Shown here piece by piece: positions 52,863 to 61,435 of a stretch of DNA of 64,000 nucleotides (its first letter is position 1; every line of letters begins with the position of its first letter). Below the pieces are notes generated by a model. The model did not search any database, had not been told where the DNA came from, and worked only from the letters and a program-made list of their open reading frames with translations. This DNA is from Candidatus Methanoperedens sp. (GTDB lineage Archaea > Halobacteriota > Methanosarcinia > Methanosarcinales > Methanoperedenaceae), in NCBI GenBank assembly GCA_027460525.1, contig JAPZAS010000034.1, positions 1 to 64,000 on the forward strand, in the 5' to 3' direction. The translations under genes were made by a program, and so were the position numbers.

Positions 52863-53216
52863 TTACTGTTGGGGTTTGCGCTCAACAGCTTTGATATCTT
52901 CCAGCACTTTGGTAATCAGTTTTTTAGCGCTCTCAAGATGCGCCGTTCCGCTTCCTGCAAGCTGGGTAAAGTTATCCTGGATAACAACTTCGTTCTCCTG
53001 GATCAGATGAATATAGTAAACAAGTACGCTCCAGTAAACAGCACCCCCTATGAAAACTGCCGCTCCTATAACAGCAAGCTGGTTATAAATCAAATAAGTT
53101 GACATACCACGAGGGAGCAGTGTTTGAATAGCAGTCCAGAAGTTGTAAATTATTATTAAACCAAAGATTATCGGCACAATCCATATTATCAAAAGATTAT
53201 TTTTACTTAGTCTCAT
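52863..53216 (-). CDS. Small two-helix membrane protein
   Basis: 117 aa with helices IIWIVPIIFGLIIIYNFW and QLAVIGAAVFIGGAVYWSVL and a helical cytoplasmic tail (GTAHLESAKKLITKVLEDIK). I do not recognise the family. It converges with the aminotransferase gene (3-nt gap). Confidence 0.6.
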   Translation of the reverse strand: MRLSKNNLLIIWIVPIIFGLIIIYNFWTAIQTLLPRGMSTYLIYNQLAVIGAAVFIGGAVYWSVLVYYIHLIQENEVVIQDNFTQLAGSGTAHLESAKKLITKVLEDIKAVERKPQQ

Positions 53217-53278
53217 CTGTCCACCGACATATACTATGCAAATTCAGTATATAAATCTGTCTCTTGCGCTCACAAAAA

Positions 53279-53290
53279 CTTTAATATAGG
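53279..53290 (+). promoter_or_regulatory. Promoter of the peroxiredoxin-thioredoxin run
   Basis: TATA-like CTTTAATATAGG, about 65 nt before ATG 53356. The start codon has GAGGTG (53342-53347) as its ribosome binding site. Confidence 0.45.
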
Positions 53291-53355
53291 GAAAATGCAA
53301 ATATTATTACATCGGAGGACGGGGGTTTAAACAAAAATCACGAGGTGTATAAATT

Positions 53356-53817
53356 ATGAGCGTTAAAACAGGAGATAAGGCAAAGGATTTTACTTTAAGC
53401 GACCAGGACGGAAAAGATATCACCTTATCCGGCTTCAGAGGCAAACGTGTGCTGCTGTCCTTTCATCCTCTCGCATGGACAGGTGTGTGTGCAGAGCAGA
53501 TGAAGTCGCTGGAGAAGAATCGAAACAGGTTTGAGAAACTGAACACCATTGCTCTTGGTATTAGCGTGGACACAGTACCATCAAAAAAAGCATGGGCAAA
53601 GGAGCTGGGCATCAAGAATACTAGGCTGCTTTCCGATTTCTGGCCGCATGGCGAGGTCGCAGCTCTGTACGGCATATTCAGGGAAAAAGAAGGTTTTTCT
53701 GAAAGGGCGAATATAATTATAGATGAAAAACAGCAGGTGGTATTTGCGAAGGTTTACCCGATTGCCCAGCTTCCCGATATAGAAGAAATAATAAAGGTTC
53801 TTGAGGGTTTGAAATAG
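53356..53817 (+). CDS. Peroxiredoxin (AhpC/TSA family)
   Basis: 153 aa. GDKAKDFTLSDQDGKDITLS and the peroxidatic cysteine in FHPLAWTGVCAEQMKSLE (P-x3-T-x2-C). No other cysteine is present, so it is a 1-Cys enzyme. The adjacent thioredoxin gene 58 nt downstream may regenerate it. Confidence 0.9.
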   Translation: MSVKTGDKAKDFTLSDQDGKDITLSGFRGKRVLLSFHPLAWTGVCAEQMKSLEKNRNRFEKLNTIALGISVDTVPSKKAWAKELGIKNTRLLSDFWPHGEVAALYGIFREKEGFSERANIIIDEKQQVVFAKVYPIAQLPDIEEIIKVLEGLK

Positions 53818-53875
53818 CTAAAAGGCAACTATTTTAAACCATAACGCTATAATGCCTGCAAAAGGAGGAAAATAA

Positions 53876-54148
53876 ATGAGTAAAATTGTTCTGATGGATT
53901 TTTTTGCAGAATGGTGCGGTCCATGCAAGATGCAGGACCCGATTCTCGAGGAGCTGAAGAAGAAATTCGCGGATAAAGTAGAATTTAAGAAAGTGGACGT
54001 TGATACCAACAACGAGCTTGCTGCCAAATATACTGTACATGCCGTACCCACGCTGATTCTTGAAAAAGACGGCGCATTGTTCAAGCGGTACGTGGGCGTG
54101 ACCCGGGCAAACGTGCTGGAAGCGGATATAAACACAGCTTTGATGTAA
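53876..54148 (+). CDS. trx: Thioredoxin
   Basis: 90 aa with the canonical active site AEWCGPCKMQDPILEELK, VDTNNELAAKYTVHAVPTL (cis-Pro) and no signal sequence, so it is cytoplasmic. GGAGG lies upstream of ATG 53876. Confidence 0.9.
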   Translation: MSKIVLMDFFAEWCGPCKMQDPILEELKKKFADKVEFKKVDVDTNNELAAKYTVHAVPTLILEKDGALFKRYVGVTRANVLEADINTALM

Positions 54149-54149
54149 A

Positions 54150-55130
54150 GTGGTTCTATTGAAACCTTTATTTGACCTCGGCGTGCTCCCCATAAGACAC
54201 CGCTCTGGAAGGGGATTCAAGCCCCATGTCTCCCTGGTTTTTAACGCAGAGAGAAGGTTAACTTTTGCAATAGATACAACAAACTCTTTTTCTCCCGATG
54301 CCTACCTGATTACCCATGCCCATTCAGACCATCATGGAAAATCCGCCATGCTTTCTGAAAAAGCGGTATGCTCGCAAGAAACCGCAAAAGCCCTTGAAAT
54401 CCTCTACGGGAAGAAATACGCAGGCAGGACTTTTAAAATCGGGGAGACTGTTCAAATTTCCGGGGTTGAGGTAAGAACATATCCCACCCACCACACCATA
54501 GGGTCATGTGCTTTTTACTGGGAAAATGACGTTGGGACAAGGATTCTGGTCACCGGTGATGTCAAGGATGCAAAGGACATGCCGAAATGCGATCTCATGG
54601 TTACGGAAGCAAACTACGGAGACCCCGATGACCCGAAATGTCATTTCAAGGACGATATCAATGCTTTTAAAGAGGCTGTGGAAACTTCGGATGATCTAGC
54701 GTTCGGGGCATATGCATTCGGGAAAGCCCAGCGCGCCGTGAGGCTGCTCCGGGAATCCGGCTATTCTGGAGATATCGGAATGGAGCCTGTATCGCGAGCG
54801 CTCACTGAAGGATTGATGGAGAACACAGGCGCACTTACCGACCTTGAGAGCAACTGCGGGGTTCGTATCACCACGCCAGGCGGAATAATGAAAATCCATG
54901 CAGCAAGGAAGTTCATTCTCACCGGGATGCGTTACAATTTCCCAACCATCAATATCAGCGACCACATGGATGTGAACGGTCTTATCGGCATGGTGCAGCA
55001 CTGCGCTCCTTCGGCTGTAATCACATATCATCCGGGCGGTGTTCGCCCGCTCAAGCTCGCTGCGTACCTGAATAAAGCCGGGATTTATGCGAAGGCGCTT
55101 GAGGAGATAAATACGGTGCTTGATATCTAA
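54150..55130 (+). CDS. Metallo-beta-lactamase-fold nuclease-like protein
   Basis: 326 aa. The HxHxDH motif is LITHAHSDHHGKSAM, further ligands are in RTYPTHHTIGSCAF and VTGDVKDAKDM, and the C-terminal histidine region is DHMDVNGLIGMV. The beta-CASP-like C-terminal half resembles archaeal exonuclease/RNA-processing factors. GTG 54150 overlaps the end of thioredoxin. Confidence 0.78.
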   Translation: MVLLKPLFDLGVLPIRHRSGRGFKPHVSLVFNAERRLTFAIDTTNSFSPDAYLITHAHSDHHGKSAMLSEKAVCSQETAKALEILYGKKYAGRTFKIGETVQISGVEVRTYPTHHTIGSCAFYWENDVGTRILVTGDVKDAKDMPKCDLMVTEANYGDPDDPKCHFKDDINAFKEAVETSDDLAFGAYAFGKAQRAVRLLRESGYSGDIGMEPVSRALTEGLMENTGALTDLESNCGVRITTPGGIMKIHAARKFILTGMRYNFPTINISDHMDVNGLIGMVQHCAPSAVITYHPGGVRPLKLAAYLNKAGIYAKALEEINTVLDI

Positions 55131-55175
55131 ACTTTAGATAACCTTATGCTCCAAAAAAATATTCATACTGCATAG

Positions 55176-55814
55176 ATGTTTGAAATACAGCCTTTATTCA
55201 CAATAATAGGTCAGGCAGTAGTATACCTTGTAATATTTTTATTCATAATCGCGGTAACGGTTTCACTGCTGATAGCGTATTCCTTTAAAACCGAAAGATT
55301 TATTTTCCCGAATTTCATGCTGTTCTCGATTACTCTGCTTGAGAACCTGGTCAAAGCATTATTCCGTCTTGTCAGGATGGATGATTCCATCGTGGATGAT
55401 GTGGGCATATCGCTAAAGAACAAGATTTCCCTCAGGAAATTCAGGGAAACCCCAGTAAACAAGCGCATGATATTTTTCCCGCAATGCTTGAGAGCATCCA
55501 CCTGCCAGTCCAACCTGAGCCAGGAAGGTATGCAGTGCACCAATTGCGGCTGCGATGTCGGAAATGCCAAGAAAAGCGCCGAGGCTATGGGTTATAAGGT
55601 ATTTATCGTGCCAGGTTCCAGTTTTATAAAAAGACTGGTGCGGAAGCATAAGCCTTCGGCAATATTGGGCGTGGGTTGCATGACAGAAGTGAAGGCAGGG
55701 CTTGAAATGTGTGAGAAATTAAACCTTTACGGTGTTGGACTTGTGCTGGAGAAGGCGGGGTGTGTTTCCACGGTGCTTGACTGGGATAAATTCTATGAGT
55801 TTATAGAGGAGTAA
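55176..55814 (+). CDS. DUF116 protein
   Basis: 212 aa. An N-terminal helix (AVVYLVIFLFIIAVTVSLLI), then the DUF116 cysteine-rich domain: FFPQCLRASTCQSNLSQEGM, CTNCGCDVG, GVGCMTEVKAGLEM. Several conserved cysteines suggest Fe-S or zinc binding. Function unknown. Confidence 0.87.
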   Translation: MFEIQPLFTIIGQAVVYLVIFLFIIAVTVSLLIAYSFKTERFIFPNFMLFSITLLENLVKALFRLVRMDDSIVDDVGISLKNKISLRKFRETPVNKRMIFFPQCLRASTCQSNLSQEGMQCTNCGCDVGNAKKSAEAMGYKVFIVPGSSFIKRLVRKHKPSAILGVGCMTEVKAGLEMCEKLNLYGVGLVLEKAGCVSTVLDWDKFYEFIEE

Positions 55815-55869
55815 TTAAAAGTACGGGAAAACTATTAATAGTTTGAAGAAAGTTCAAAAATGGTTTCTT

Positions 55870-57024
55870 ATGGCTTTTCACGTGATGCTGATCCCCACTC
55901 TGGGCTGTCCTTCCAAATGCAGTTATTGCTGGAGTTCAGAGGAAGGTTCCCCGGTAATGAGCATTGAGACCATCAAAGAAGTTGTTAATTGGCTCAAGAC
56001 TTTCCGGAATGAACCTGTCACCTTTACTTTCCATGGCGGTGAGCCGCTCCTGGCAGGCGCGGATTTTTACAGGCAAGCGCTACCTCTACTGGTTGAGGGT
56101 CTAAGTCATCTGAAACCGGCTCTTGCTCTGCAGACTAATCTCTGGAAAATGACCCCGGAACTTGCCAAGATTCTGGCTAAGTATAATATCCCCATCGGTT
56201 CCAGTCTGGATGGTCCAAAGGAACTTACTGACCTGCAGAGAGGAAAAGGATACTACGATAAGACCATGCGGGGCTATGAAATCGCTAAAGCTTCCGGTCT
56301 CAAGGTGAGCTTCATCTGCACCTTCACCTCCTACTCTATAAAGTTCAAAGAGGAAATTTTCAATTTTTTCCTGGAGAACGGTTTAAATCTTAAATTACAC
56401 CCTGCACTGCCATCAATACGTTCCGAAAATCCCGGGAAATGGGCGCTTTCTCCGGAAGAGTATGGTGAATTGTTGATCTATCTTCTGGATAAATATCTGG
56501 AAAACATGGGCAATATCGAGATCATGAACATCGATCAACTGTGCAAATGCGTGTTCACAAGTCGGGGCACAGTCTGCACATTCGTGGATTGCATGGGGGA
56601 TACCTTCGCGGTGGGACCTGACGGGAGCATATATCCCTGCTATCGCTTTGTGGGCTTGCCGAAATATGTCATGGGTAATGTTCATGACCATCCGGGAAGG
56701 GAAGAGCTTGCCAATTCTCATGCATGGAAGCTTATGTTCCAGTTCAAGGAATATGTGGACCAAAATTGCGGGGAATGTAAATATATCAAGTTCTGCCGGG
56801 GCGGATGCCCCTATAATGCCATGGCGCCTACAGATTGTGAAATAAAGGGCGTTGATCCCCACTGTACTGCCTACAAGAGGATATTCAAGGAAATAACCGA
56901 GCGGTGGGAGAAAGAGTTTTTAGGAGGCTCTGATATGGGGATGTTTGGTTTTCCATCAGGAACCAAGAATGGCAAGCCCGGGATAATGTCCTTGATGATG
57001 AAGCGCCTCTCTGCCCTGGATTAG
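55870..57024 (+). CDS. Radical SAM/SPASM protein (peptide-modifying type)
   Basis: About 384 aa. The radical SAM motif GCPSKCSYCW (CxxxCxxC) lies at the N-terminus, FHGGEPLLAG follows, and the SPASM C-terminal cysteines are in CGECKYIKFCRGGCPYNAM. It resembles methanogen radical SAM enzymes that modify Cys-rich peptides; no precursor peptide is visible nearby. I start at ATG 55870 (MAFHVMLIPTLG); a TTG at 55843 would add 9 residues. Confidence 0.8.
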   Translation: MAFHVMLIPTLGCPSKCSYCWSSEEGSPVMSIETIKEVVNWLKTFRNEPVTFTFHGGEPLLAGADFYRQALPLLVEGLSHLKPALALQTNLWKMTPELAKILAKYNIPIGSSLDGPKELTDLQRGKGYYDKTMRGYEIAKASGLKVSFICTFTSYSIKFKEEIFNFFLENGLNLKLHPALPSIRSENPGKWALSPEEYGELLIYLLDKYLENMGNIEIMNIDQLCKCVFTSRGTVCTFVDCMGDTFAVGPDGSIYPCYRFVGLPKYVMGNVHDHPGREELANSHAWKLMFQFKEYVDQNCGECKYIKFCRGGCPYNAMAPTDCEIKGVDPHCTAYKRIFKEITERWEKEFLGGSDMGMFGFPSGTKNGKPGIMSLMMKRLSALD

Positions 57025-57112
57025 GGGGTTGATTAAGCAAGTAAATGGTCAGGTTAATTTTACATTGAAGTATTTATAGACGTTTTATTAATATCAAAAT
57101 AGCAAAGGATCT

Positions 57113-57820
57113 ATGCCCTCGATAATCCGCATCGCCCCACGATACGACATGCTGTTCAATAACGGTGAATTCAACGGAACACTTCTCATAGGACCTGACC
57201 CGCTGGGCGCCAATTTTGATTATAAAGTATTCCTTGAGGCAAGGAGAAAATTGAGACTGATCGGTCTTAAGATGACCGACAGCAAAAGAGGACTTGAAGA
57301 ATACCAGAAAACATTCAGTTTTAATGATAAGAGTATAAAAGCACGGATACAGCTTGTCCTCGGACGAAATTATCGCGGCAACCTCCAGGAATTATGGCGC
57401 GAAACTCTTGCGCAAGAAGACCTCATATATTTGAAAACCCATGCAGGATATGGCAGGCATCTCAGCCTGAGCGACGATGTCAGTTATTTTACTGATACTA
57501 TGAAGAAGGGATCTGATCACCCGCGAAGAAAACCATACCAGTTGTTCTATCTTGATTGCTGCAAGAGTGAGATGTATTATAAGGAGGTATTGCATGACTA
57601 TGTGGGTGATAGCATAGATCTAATCCTCCATAAATGGTTCTGTGATTACAAGATAATAGGGCCGGTGATAGTGCTTATCGATGAACTGATGAAAGGATCG
57701 GACTTTGAAACCATTGTTTCGAAAATGAACGATGAATATGGCATCCCGCATTTTGACGTGGAAGATAAACCTGAAGATATGAGATTGGATAGAAAGATGG
57801 TCACATATTCCATAGCATAG
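57113..57820 (+). CDS. Uncharacterised protein with caspase-like His and Cys motifs
   Basis: 235 aa, no membrane segments. Two motifs recall clan CD peptidases: hydrophobic block then His in DLIYLKTHAGYGRHLSLS, and hydrophobic block then Asp-Cys in YQLFYLDCCKSEMYYKE, about 55 residues apart. Caspase-like folds have HG and DxC/DAC in this order. The rest is unfamiliar. A protease is possible but unproven. It lies 8 nt before the PAC2 gene. Confidence 0.5.
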   Translation: MPSIIRIAPRYDMLFNNGEFNGTLLIGPDPLGANFDYKVFLEARRKLRLIGLKMTDSKRGLEEYQKTFSFNDKSIKARIQLVLGRNYRGNLQELWRETLAQEDLIYLKTHAGYGRHLSLSDDVSYFTDTMKKGSDHPRRKPYQLFYLDCCKSEMYYKEVLHDYVGDSIDLILHKWFCDYKIIGPVIVLIDELMKGSDFETIVSKMNDEYGIPHFDVEDKPEDMRLDRKMVTYSIA

Positions 57821-57828
57821 GAAAAGAT

Positions 57829-58578
57829 ATGGATTTAAGATTCTTAAAAAAACCAGAAATGGCAAACCCCCGCATGTTAGTGGGTCTTCCAGGTATGGGC
57901 ATGGTTGCCAAGAGTACTATTAACTATTTTATGGAATTCCTGAAGCCGGAATTGTTTGCGGATATTCCAATGCCTTATCTTTCACCTTCCATGGCGTTGT
58001 TTGAAAAAGGTCTGGTAGTACCATTAGACAGGGAAATAAGCCCTTTTAGGTTCTACTACTCGGCGAAAGAAAATATCATATTGTTCTTGGGTGATATCCA
58101 GTTTGGCTATATCACAAAGGATAATGAGCTCGCTGAGAAAATAGTTGAAGCGGCGAAGCTTTGCGGAGTTGATATTATTTATACAGTAATTGCAACACAG
58201 GTACAGAGATATGTCGAAGAGCCGCAAGTTCTTGGGGTTGCAACCTCGCTCGAACTTCTGCGATTTTTAGAGAGAAGCGGTGTGAAGATAGCAGATGGCA
58301 GCCTTAAAATAAGCGGAGTCAATGGCCTTGTAATCGAATATGCATCGCGAAAAGGAATAAAAGGAATAGCCCTCCTCAGTGAGACTGCCTTTCCTGAGGC
58401 ACTGGATATAAAAGCATGTCATGCCGGAATAAAAAAAGTTTCCGAGCTTCTTGCTATTGACATCGATTTGAGCAGAATTGAAATTGAAACTAAAAAATTC
58501 GATGAAGGTTTTAAGAAGTATTTGAAAGATATGCAGGAAAAGAAGAGAAAAGAAGAGGATCTGGGGTATATAGGCTAA
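57829..58578 (+). CDS. PAC2-family protein (proteasome assembly chaperone-like)
   Basis: 249 aa, PAC2 family: PRMLVGLPGMGMVAKSTINY, IILFLGDIQFGYITKDNELA, and GLVIEYASRKGIKGIALLSE. Archaeal PAC2 proteins relate to proteasome assembly chaperones, and a PAN gene is in this window. A Lys/Glu-rich C-terminal helix (MQEKKRKEED) ends the protein. Confidence 0.85.
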   Translation: MDLRFLKKPEMANPRMLVGLPGMGMVAKSTINYFMEFLKPELFADIPMPYLSPSMALFEKGLVVPLDREISPFRFYYSAKENIILFLGDIQFGYITKDNELAEKIVEAAKLCGVDIIYTVIATQVQRYVEEPQVLGVATSLELLRFLERSGVKIADGSLKISGVNGLVIEYASRKGIKGIALLSETAFPEALDIKACHAGIKKVSELLAIDIDLSRIEIETKKFDEGFKKYLKDMQEKKRKEEDLGYIG

Positions 58579-58672
58579 AAGTAACGTCGTGTTGATTTGA
58601 TTTTAACTGAAAACTTTAATCCCTAACTCCTTGAAAACATTTTGAAGATGGGGGGATTGTGGAAAAGTTATT

Positions 58673-58757
58673 AAAGTTGGAAGCTATTGTTACCATCGTT
58701 AAACACCAGGTAATATCATTACATTAAATAATAAATAAGTATTTATTGTGATGATAT
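58673..58757. repeat. Left 85-bp inverted repeat of the vWA/SUMF1 cassette
   Basis: AAAGTTGGAAGCTATTGTTA, then CCAGGTAATATCATTACA and an AT-rich end TGTGATGATAT. The reverse complement recurs at 61236-61318 with about ten differences. It also has an internal dyad (TAATATCATTACA / TGTGATGATAT). It ends 12 nt before the vWA start. Confidence 0.75.
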
Positions 58758-58769
58758 AGATAGTGCCTT

Positions 58770-59405
58770 ATGGATAATGCCTCAAACCAATGTATCGAAA
58801 TATTCAAGCGAAATAAAAGTACCATTATTGTATCTGATAATAGTGTGGAAATTCAAAGAGGAGGCAAATCCGTTAACTCTGATAGCCTGATCAATGGATA
58901 CGTCTATCTGGTAATTGACTGTTCAGGAAGCATGGCTGGCGAAAAAATTGAGCAGGCCAAAAGAGGAGCAATTGACTTCTCAAAAAGTGCTCAAAACAAA
59001 GGATACTCAAGTGGATTGATAACCTTTGCTGATCATGCCAAATATCATATAGAACCGCAACGTGATTATAAAGCATTAATACCTATAATTAATAATATTT
59101 CAATTGATGGTAGCACTAATATGACTGCAGGTATCCGGTTAGCTATAGATAAACTCAGAGGGACACAAGGATTTAGAGTTATGGTTATTGTTACTGATGG
59201 CATACCTAATAATGCAAGAGAAACATTATCCATAGCACAAGAAGCTAAGAATCAAGGAATTGATATTATCGCCATTGGGACAGATGATGCCGACCAAAAA
59301 TTCCTAAAGGAATTAGCTTCGAGAAAAGATTTAGGCATTAAAGTGACTAAAGAACATTTCGAAACCGGTATATCCTCTGCAGCACTTATGCTGCCTGGCA
59401 AATAA
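58770..59405 (+). CDS. von Willebrand factor A domain protein
   Basis: 211 aa, almost entirely one vWA domain. MIDAS residues: YLVIDCSGSMAGEKIEQAKR (DxSxS), the threonine in DGSTNMTAGIRLAI, and the aspartate in VIVTDGIPNNARE. No signal peptide, so it is cytoplasmic. With the following J/SUMF1 gene it forms the cassette between the inverted repeats. vWA proteins pair with FGE/SUMF1 proteins in several signalling and conflict systems. Confidence 0.85.
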   Translation: MDNASNQCIEIFKRNKSTIIVSDNSVEIQRGGKSVNSDSLINGYVYLVIDCSGSMAGEKIEQAKRGAIDFSKSAQNKGYSSGLITFADHAKYHIEPQRDYKALIPIINNISIDGSTNMTAGIRLAIDKLRGTQGFRVMVIVTDGIPNNARETLSIAQEAKNQGIDIIAIGTDDADQKFLKELASRKDLGIKVTKEHFETGISSAALMLPGK

Positions 59406-59454
59406 AATGAACACGTTGAATAAAAGATAACAACAAAAGGCAGACCACAAAAGT

Positions 59455-61029
59455 ATGCCCGTTCCACCTTGGTTACGAAAATGGGAAGACTATTATCAAA
59501 TACTTGGAATAGACGACCCGACGGTGAGTGATGAAGATATAAAGAAATCTCATAATTACAAAAGCTTCACACTATCCCCCGATTTAAATAAAGGCAAGCC
59601 GAAATGGGTCCTGGATCAAAATGTGGAAGACCTGAAAAAGGTCAATATTGCTTACGAATGGCTCAGTGACCCCCAAAAGCGCCGAGAGTATGATAAGGAA
59701 TGGTTTGAGAGACATAATAACAGTACAAGCACCAATCCGCCAAAATCTTCCGCGTTTCCCAAACCGGTCGTTACCCCTGAGCATATCCGATTTGATAATG
59801 TAGGTCCTGGTAATATCAAGGTGGCCTCGTTTACTATTCAGAATATCGGTGGCCCTTATTCAAAGATTTGGTTCAGCACTCCAAAGTCGTGGATGAAAGT
59901 CGTTCGCTGGTATTCAACATCTGTATCAGATGAACTTCCATTAAAAGTTGAACTCGAAGCAGTTGGAACAGACTGGGGGAAAACCTATACCGAGTATATT
60001 ACAGTCAAACTAGATGAAGAGGAGACTAAAGTCAAAATAGAGCTTATTACCAAGCCACTATCCAGTAATATATCTAATTCTAAGCCTAATGAAGGAACAT
60101 GGTGGAAAGGCTTCTTTGTTGTGGCGCTGGTGCTGCTGATTGTATTGTTGCTGGGATACCTTTGGCTTGCGCCGGGTGCAACCAAAGCGCTTGGAACCAC
60201 GAAATCCACACCAGCACCTAAAGCAACTGCAAGTGTAACTCAGACTTCCAAGGTTACTCATACAGTTTCTCCAGCACTCGCATCTACGCCAGCCCTATAT
60301 CAGAGTACTTTCACCAACTCCATCGGCATGGAATTCGTGCTTATACCAGCAGGCGAATTTGATATGGGCTCTCCAGAAAGTGAAAAAGACAGAGATGGTA
60401 ATGAAGGTCCTGTCCATCATGTAAAAATATCAAAGGCTTTCTACATGGGCAAATATGAGGTTACTCAGAAGCAATGGCGCGAAGTTATGGGAAATGATCC
60501 CTCTAATTTCAAAGGTGACAACCTGCCTGTTGAAAGCGTATCATGGAACGATGTTCAAGAATTCATCAAAAAGCTAAACGAGAAAGAGGGCACGAACAGG
60601 TACCGTCTTCCCTCAGAGGCAGAATGGGAATATGCGGGGCGTGCAGGCACAACTACAAGATATTCCTTCGGCGATGATGAATCAAAGCTCGGCGAATATG
60701 CATGGTACGCTATGAACTCTGGGAGCAGAACTCATGAAGTCGGTCAGAGAAAGTCCAATCCATGGGGATTATACGACATGCACGGCAATGTCTGGGAATG
60801 GGTGCAGGATATATACCACAATAGCTACAACGGCGCACCTACTGATGGAAGTGCATGGGAAGGAGATGGCTCCGACCGGGTCCTTCGGGGCGGTTGCTGG
60901 TACGACCTCGCCAGCTACCTTCGCTCTGCGCATCGCGGCGGTCTCGTCCCTGACGACCTCCACCGCGGCGGCCTCGCCCTTGGCGGCCGCTACGGTGACG
61001 TTGGCTTTCGCCTTCTGAGGAATCCGTAG
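59455..61029 (+). CDS. J-domain-like, transmembrane, SUMF1/FGE-domain protein with variable C-terminus
   Basis: 524 aa. Residues 10-85 form a J-like domain (DYYQILGIDDPTVSDEDIKK, IAYEWLSDPQKRREYDKEWF) in which the HPD motif is SPD, so it should not activate DnaK. Residues 100-205 are a beta domain. One helix (FFVVALVLLIVLLLGYLWLA) and a Thr/Ser-rich linker follow, then from residue 285 a formylglycine-generating-enzyme/C-lectin fold (FVLIPAGEFDMGSPE, RLPSEAEWEYAGRAG, YDMHGNVWEWVQD, RVLRGGCW...GFRLLRNP). The final 45 residues bear signs of targeted diversification (see 60881-61020). Confidence 0.85.
   Translation: MPVPPWLRKWEDYYQILGIDDPTVSDEDIKKSHNYKSFTLSPDLNKGKPKWVLDQNVEDLKKVNIAYEWLSDPQKRREYDKEWFERHNNSTSTNPPKSSAFPKPVVTPEHIRFDNVGPGNIKVASFTIQNIGGPYSKIWFSTPKSWMKVVRWYSTSVSDELPLKVELEAVGTDWGKTYTEYITVKLDEEETKVKIELITKPLSSNISNSKPNEGTWWKGFFVVALVLLIVLLLGYLWLAPGATKALGTTKSTPAPKATASVTQTSKVTHTVSPALASTPALYQSTFTNSIGMEFVLIPAGEFDMGSPESEKDRDGNEGPVHHVKISKAFYMGKYEVTQKQWREVMGNDPSNFKGDNLPVESVSWNDVQEFIKKLNEKEGTNRYRLPSEAEWEYAGRAGTTTRYSFGDDESKLGEYAWYAMNSGSRTHEVGQRKSNPWGLYDMHGNVWEWVQDIYHNSYNGAPTDGSAWEGDGSDRVLRGGCWYDLASYLRSAHRGGLVPDDLHRGGLALGGRYGDVGFRLLRNP
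60881..61020 (+). other. Putative DGR variable region
   Basis: In the 40 codons after RGGCW (60901-61020) only 11 of 120 bases are A, and 37 codons end in C or T (TAC, GAC, CTC, GCC, GGC, CGC). This is what adenine mutagenesis of AAC/AAT codons leaves. The position, at the C-terminal ligand face of a C-lectin/FGE fold ending in GFR, is the standard place of DGR variable regions. The family's usual RGGSW is RGGCW here (AGC to TGC, an A change). Template and reverse transcriptase are not in the window. Confidence 0.55.
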
Positions 61030-61068
61030 CTACTTTCCACTTTACAACTTTACCACTTATCACTCGGA

Positions 61069-61095
61069 GGCTGTGCGCAGCGAGGCCTCACAGCC
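61069..61095. other. Hairpin just downstream of the variable region
   Basis: GGCTGTG (61069-61075) and CACAGCC (61089-61095) form a 7-bp stem with a 13-nt GC-rich loop, 39 nt after the stop. DGR targets often carry such a hairpin shortly after the variable region; it could equally be a terminator. Confidence 0.45.
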
Positions 61096-61235
61096 GCAGA
61101 CGCAGGGCATAAAATGCTCAGCAAGATTAAACTACTAGCATTTGTTCAATGGGATATGTTCATAAATAAGAATCTCTATAAATATATAACGAGAGTTGCA
61201 GCACTATCTCATAATCCAGTTATAAACAGGAAGTA

Positions 61236-61318
61236 ATATCATCACAAAAAATACTTATTTATTTTAAATGTGATGATATTACCTGGTTTTCGCAATGGTA
61301 ACAATAGCTTCCAACTTT
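61236..61318. repeat. Right inverted repeat of the vWA/SUMF1 cassette
   Basis: Reverse complement of 58673-58757, including the exact 24 bases AAAGTTGGAAGCTATTGTTA-CCAT. It contains an internal dyad TAATATCATCACA / TGTGATGATATTA. Together with the left copy it encloses 2.5 kb with two genes and no transposase. Confidence 0.75.
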
Positions 61319-61435
61319 AATTTAATGATAAGCATGAGCTTCTTCGTCCTGTAAAATGAATAATTTGCCCTGAAAACCTTTATCTTATTCCGATATTAAA
61401 GCAATACTAAGATATCCTACAAAAAAGGTGATAAT

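Noticed and set aside
60734-61063. Overlapping open frames on both strands over the SUMF1 C-terminus
   Set aside because: They arise from the adenine-poor variable region, which lacks stop codons in other frames.
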